Shown here: in pieces, positions 62,993 through 64,000 of the stretch
Layout: the number at the start of each line of letters is the position of its first letter
Position numbering within the stretch: position 1 is the first letter of the stretch
Source: an uncultured Pelagibacteraceae bacterium
GTDB taxonomy: Bacteria > Pseudomonadota > Alphaproteobacteria > Pelagibacterales > Pelagibacteraceae
DNA: 64,000 nucleotides
Assembly: GCA_902573585.1 (NCBI GenBank)
Contig: CACGKH010000002.1
Coordinates: forward strand, 16,299-80,298
Direction: 5' to 3'
Notes under the pieces: generated by a model
What the model saw: the letters and a program-made list of their open reading frames with translations, nothing else
Database searches by the model: none
Told to the model about the DNA's origin: nothing
Translations under genes and position numbers: made by a program

Positions 62993-64000
62993 TGTTTTCA
63001 AATTTAAGATCTTTAATTTTTAAATTAGATCCTGAAACAGCGCATAGTTTAGCTATAAAATCATTAAAATTTAATTTTGTTCCAAATGTTTTAGATATAG
63101 ATAAAGGCAATCCTATATTTAAAACTAAATTATTTAATAAAAATTTAGATAATCCAATTGGGATGGCGGCAGGATTTGATAAAAATGCTGAAGTATATAA
63201 TTCATTATTTAAATTAGGCTTCGGTTTTGTTGAAGTTGGTACGATTACACCTTTAAAACAATATGGAAACTCAAAACCTAGAGTTTTTAGACTTGTTGAA
63301 GATGAAGCATTAATTAATAGGCTTGGTTTTAATAACCACGGAGCTACTAAAGTTGTTGATCGTATTAGATCAAATGCTCAAACTGGTTTACTTGGAATTA
63401 ATATTGGGCCCAACAAAGATACAGCAGACAGACTTAAAGATTATATTGAATGTTTAAAAACTTTTAATGAAGTAGCTGATTATATTACAATAAACATATC
63501 TTCACCAAATACACAGGATTTGAGAAATTTTCATGACCAAAAAAAGTTAAATGAATTACTGGAATCAATAAACAAAGAAAAAAAAAATTTGGGTTCAGAA
63601 ATACCAATAGCTGTCAAAGTGTCCCCAGACATTAATGATGAAGAAATTAATAGGATTTCAGAGGTCCTTTTGAGTAACAATATAGAAGTAGTCATTGTTT
63701 CAAACACATCAGATGCATCAAGAGAAGCCTTGAGCAACATTCAAAAACATCAAAAAGGAGGACTATCAGGAAAACCTATCGAGAAAAAATCTACACAGTT
63801 AATAAGTAAATTTTATAAAACTCTTAATGGAAGAATTAAAATAATTGGAGTGGGTGGTGTAGATTCAGGAAAAAGTGCTTATGATAAATTAGCGGCAGGT
63901 GCTAATTATGTCCAACTATATACTGGAATGGTTTTTAGAGGTCCAAACATAGTTAACATGATAAAAAAAGAGCTTAAAGAATTATTGATAAAAGACGGTG
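62992..64000 (+). CDS. pyrD: Dihydroorotate dehydrogenase (quinone, class 2), cut by window end
   Basis: From ATG 62992 (TAATG overlap with lysK) a frame runs open to the window end: 336 residues, no stop. It has the N-terminal membrane-associating helix (DPETAHSLAI), NPIGMAAGFDKNAE, LGFNNHG, the catalytic Ser171 in NISSPNT, and the FMN-site GVGGVDSG. PyrD oxidises dihydroorotate with quinone for pyrimidine synthesis. Only the last few residues should be missing, since class 2 enzymes are about 340-360 long. Confidence 0.95.
   Translation, partial: MFSNLRSLIFKLDPETAHSLAIKSLKFNFVPNVLDIDKGNPIFKTKLFNKNLDNPIGMAAGFDKNAEVYNSLFKLGFGFVEVGTITPLKQYGNSKPRVFRLVEDEALINRLGFNNHGATKVVDRIRSNAQTGLLGINIGPNKDTADRLKDYIECLKTFNEVADYITINISSPNTQDLRNFHDQKKLNELLESINKEKKNLGSEIPIAVKVSPDINDEEINRISEVLLSNNIEVVIVSNTSDASREALSNIQKHQKGGLSGKPIEKKSTQLISKFYKTLNGRIKIIGVGGVDSGKSAYDKLAAGANYVQLYTGMVFRGPNIVNMIKKELKELLIKDG

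Overview
The window looks like a stretch of a streamlined, AT-rich alphaproteobacterium of the SAR11 clade (Candidatus Pelagibacter or a close relative). The evidence is very low GC, almost no intergenic space (no gene-free stretch reaches 300 bases), many 1-17 nt gene overlaps, a DMSP demethylation cluster (dmdC-dmdB-hydrolase-dmdA), class I lysyl-tRNA synthetase, a SAM-II riboswitch on metX, and repeated TRAP transporters. I see no insertion sequence, prophage, CRISPR array, rRNA or tRNA gene. The content is mostly core metabolism and housekeeping.

Layout. 1-6228: the 3' end of a TRAP binding-protein gene, a terminator-like hairpin, the TRAP permease pair, an amidase, a 58-aa membrane protein, a DMT exporter, a membrane-anchored alpha/beta hydrolase and a secreted unknown. 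6221-9482: ftsY and dapF (minus) diverge from ffh (plus) across a GC-rich structured leader RNA. 9497-14276: rpsP-trmD-rplS (rimM absent), then leuCDB. 14303-19575: the DMSP cluster. 19591-23847: asd and sdhCDAB. 23837-31051: an IclR regulator and methylmalonate-semialdehyde dehydrogenase (minus) diverge from an iron alcohol dehydrogenase and a second TRAP system (plus) with a secreted unknown at its end. 31112-39723: mdh-sucCD-sucAB-lpd, much of the TCA cycle. 39746-46599: priA and the F1 ATP synthase operon atpHAGDC.

46592-53112 (minus): rplU-rpmA-obgE-proB-proA-nadD-rsfS-ctpA-rppH behind a strong sigma70-like promoter. 53176-55614 (minus): metX-metW-gloB, transcribed from a near-consensus promoter whose predicted start lies at the 5' edge of a SAM-II aptamer. 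55805-57783: hisC and tyrA. 57780-61334 (minus): TrkH potassium transporter, AmpG-like permease and an NlpC/P60 hydrolase. 61430-64000: lysK and a pyrD cut by the window end.

Connections. Reduced sulfur and methyl groups from DMSP (dmd genes), the aspartate branch (asd, metX) and the SAM-sensing riboswitch fit one methionine economy. The two TRAP systems share a layout, P - hairpin - QM, which should make the binding protein more abundant than the permease. The most interesting non-coding elements are the ffh leader RNA (8013-8123) and the metX riboswitch, which has two possible competing pairings downstream.
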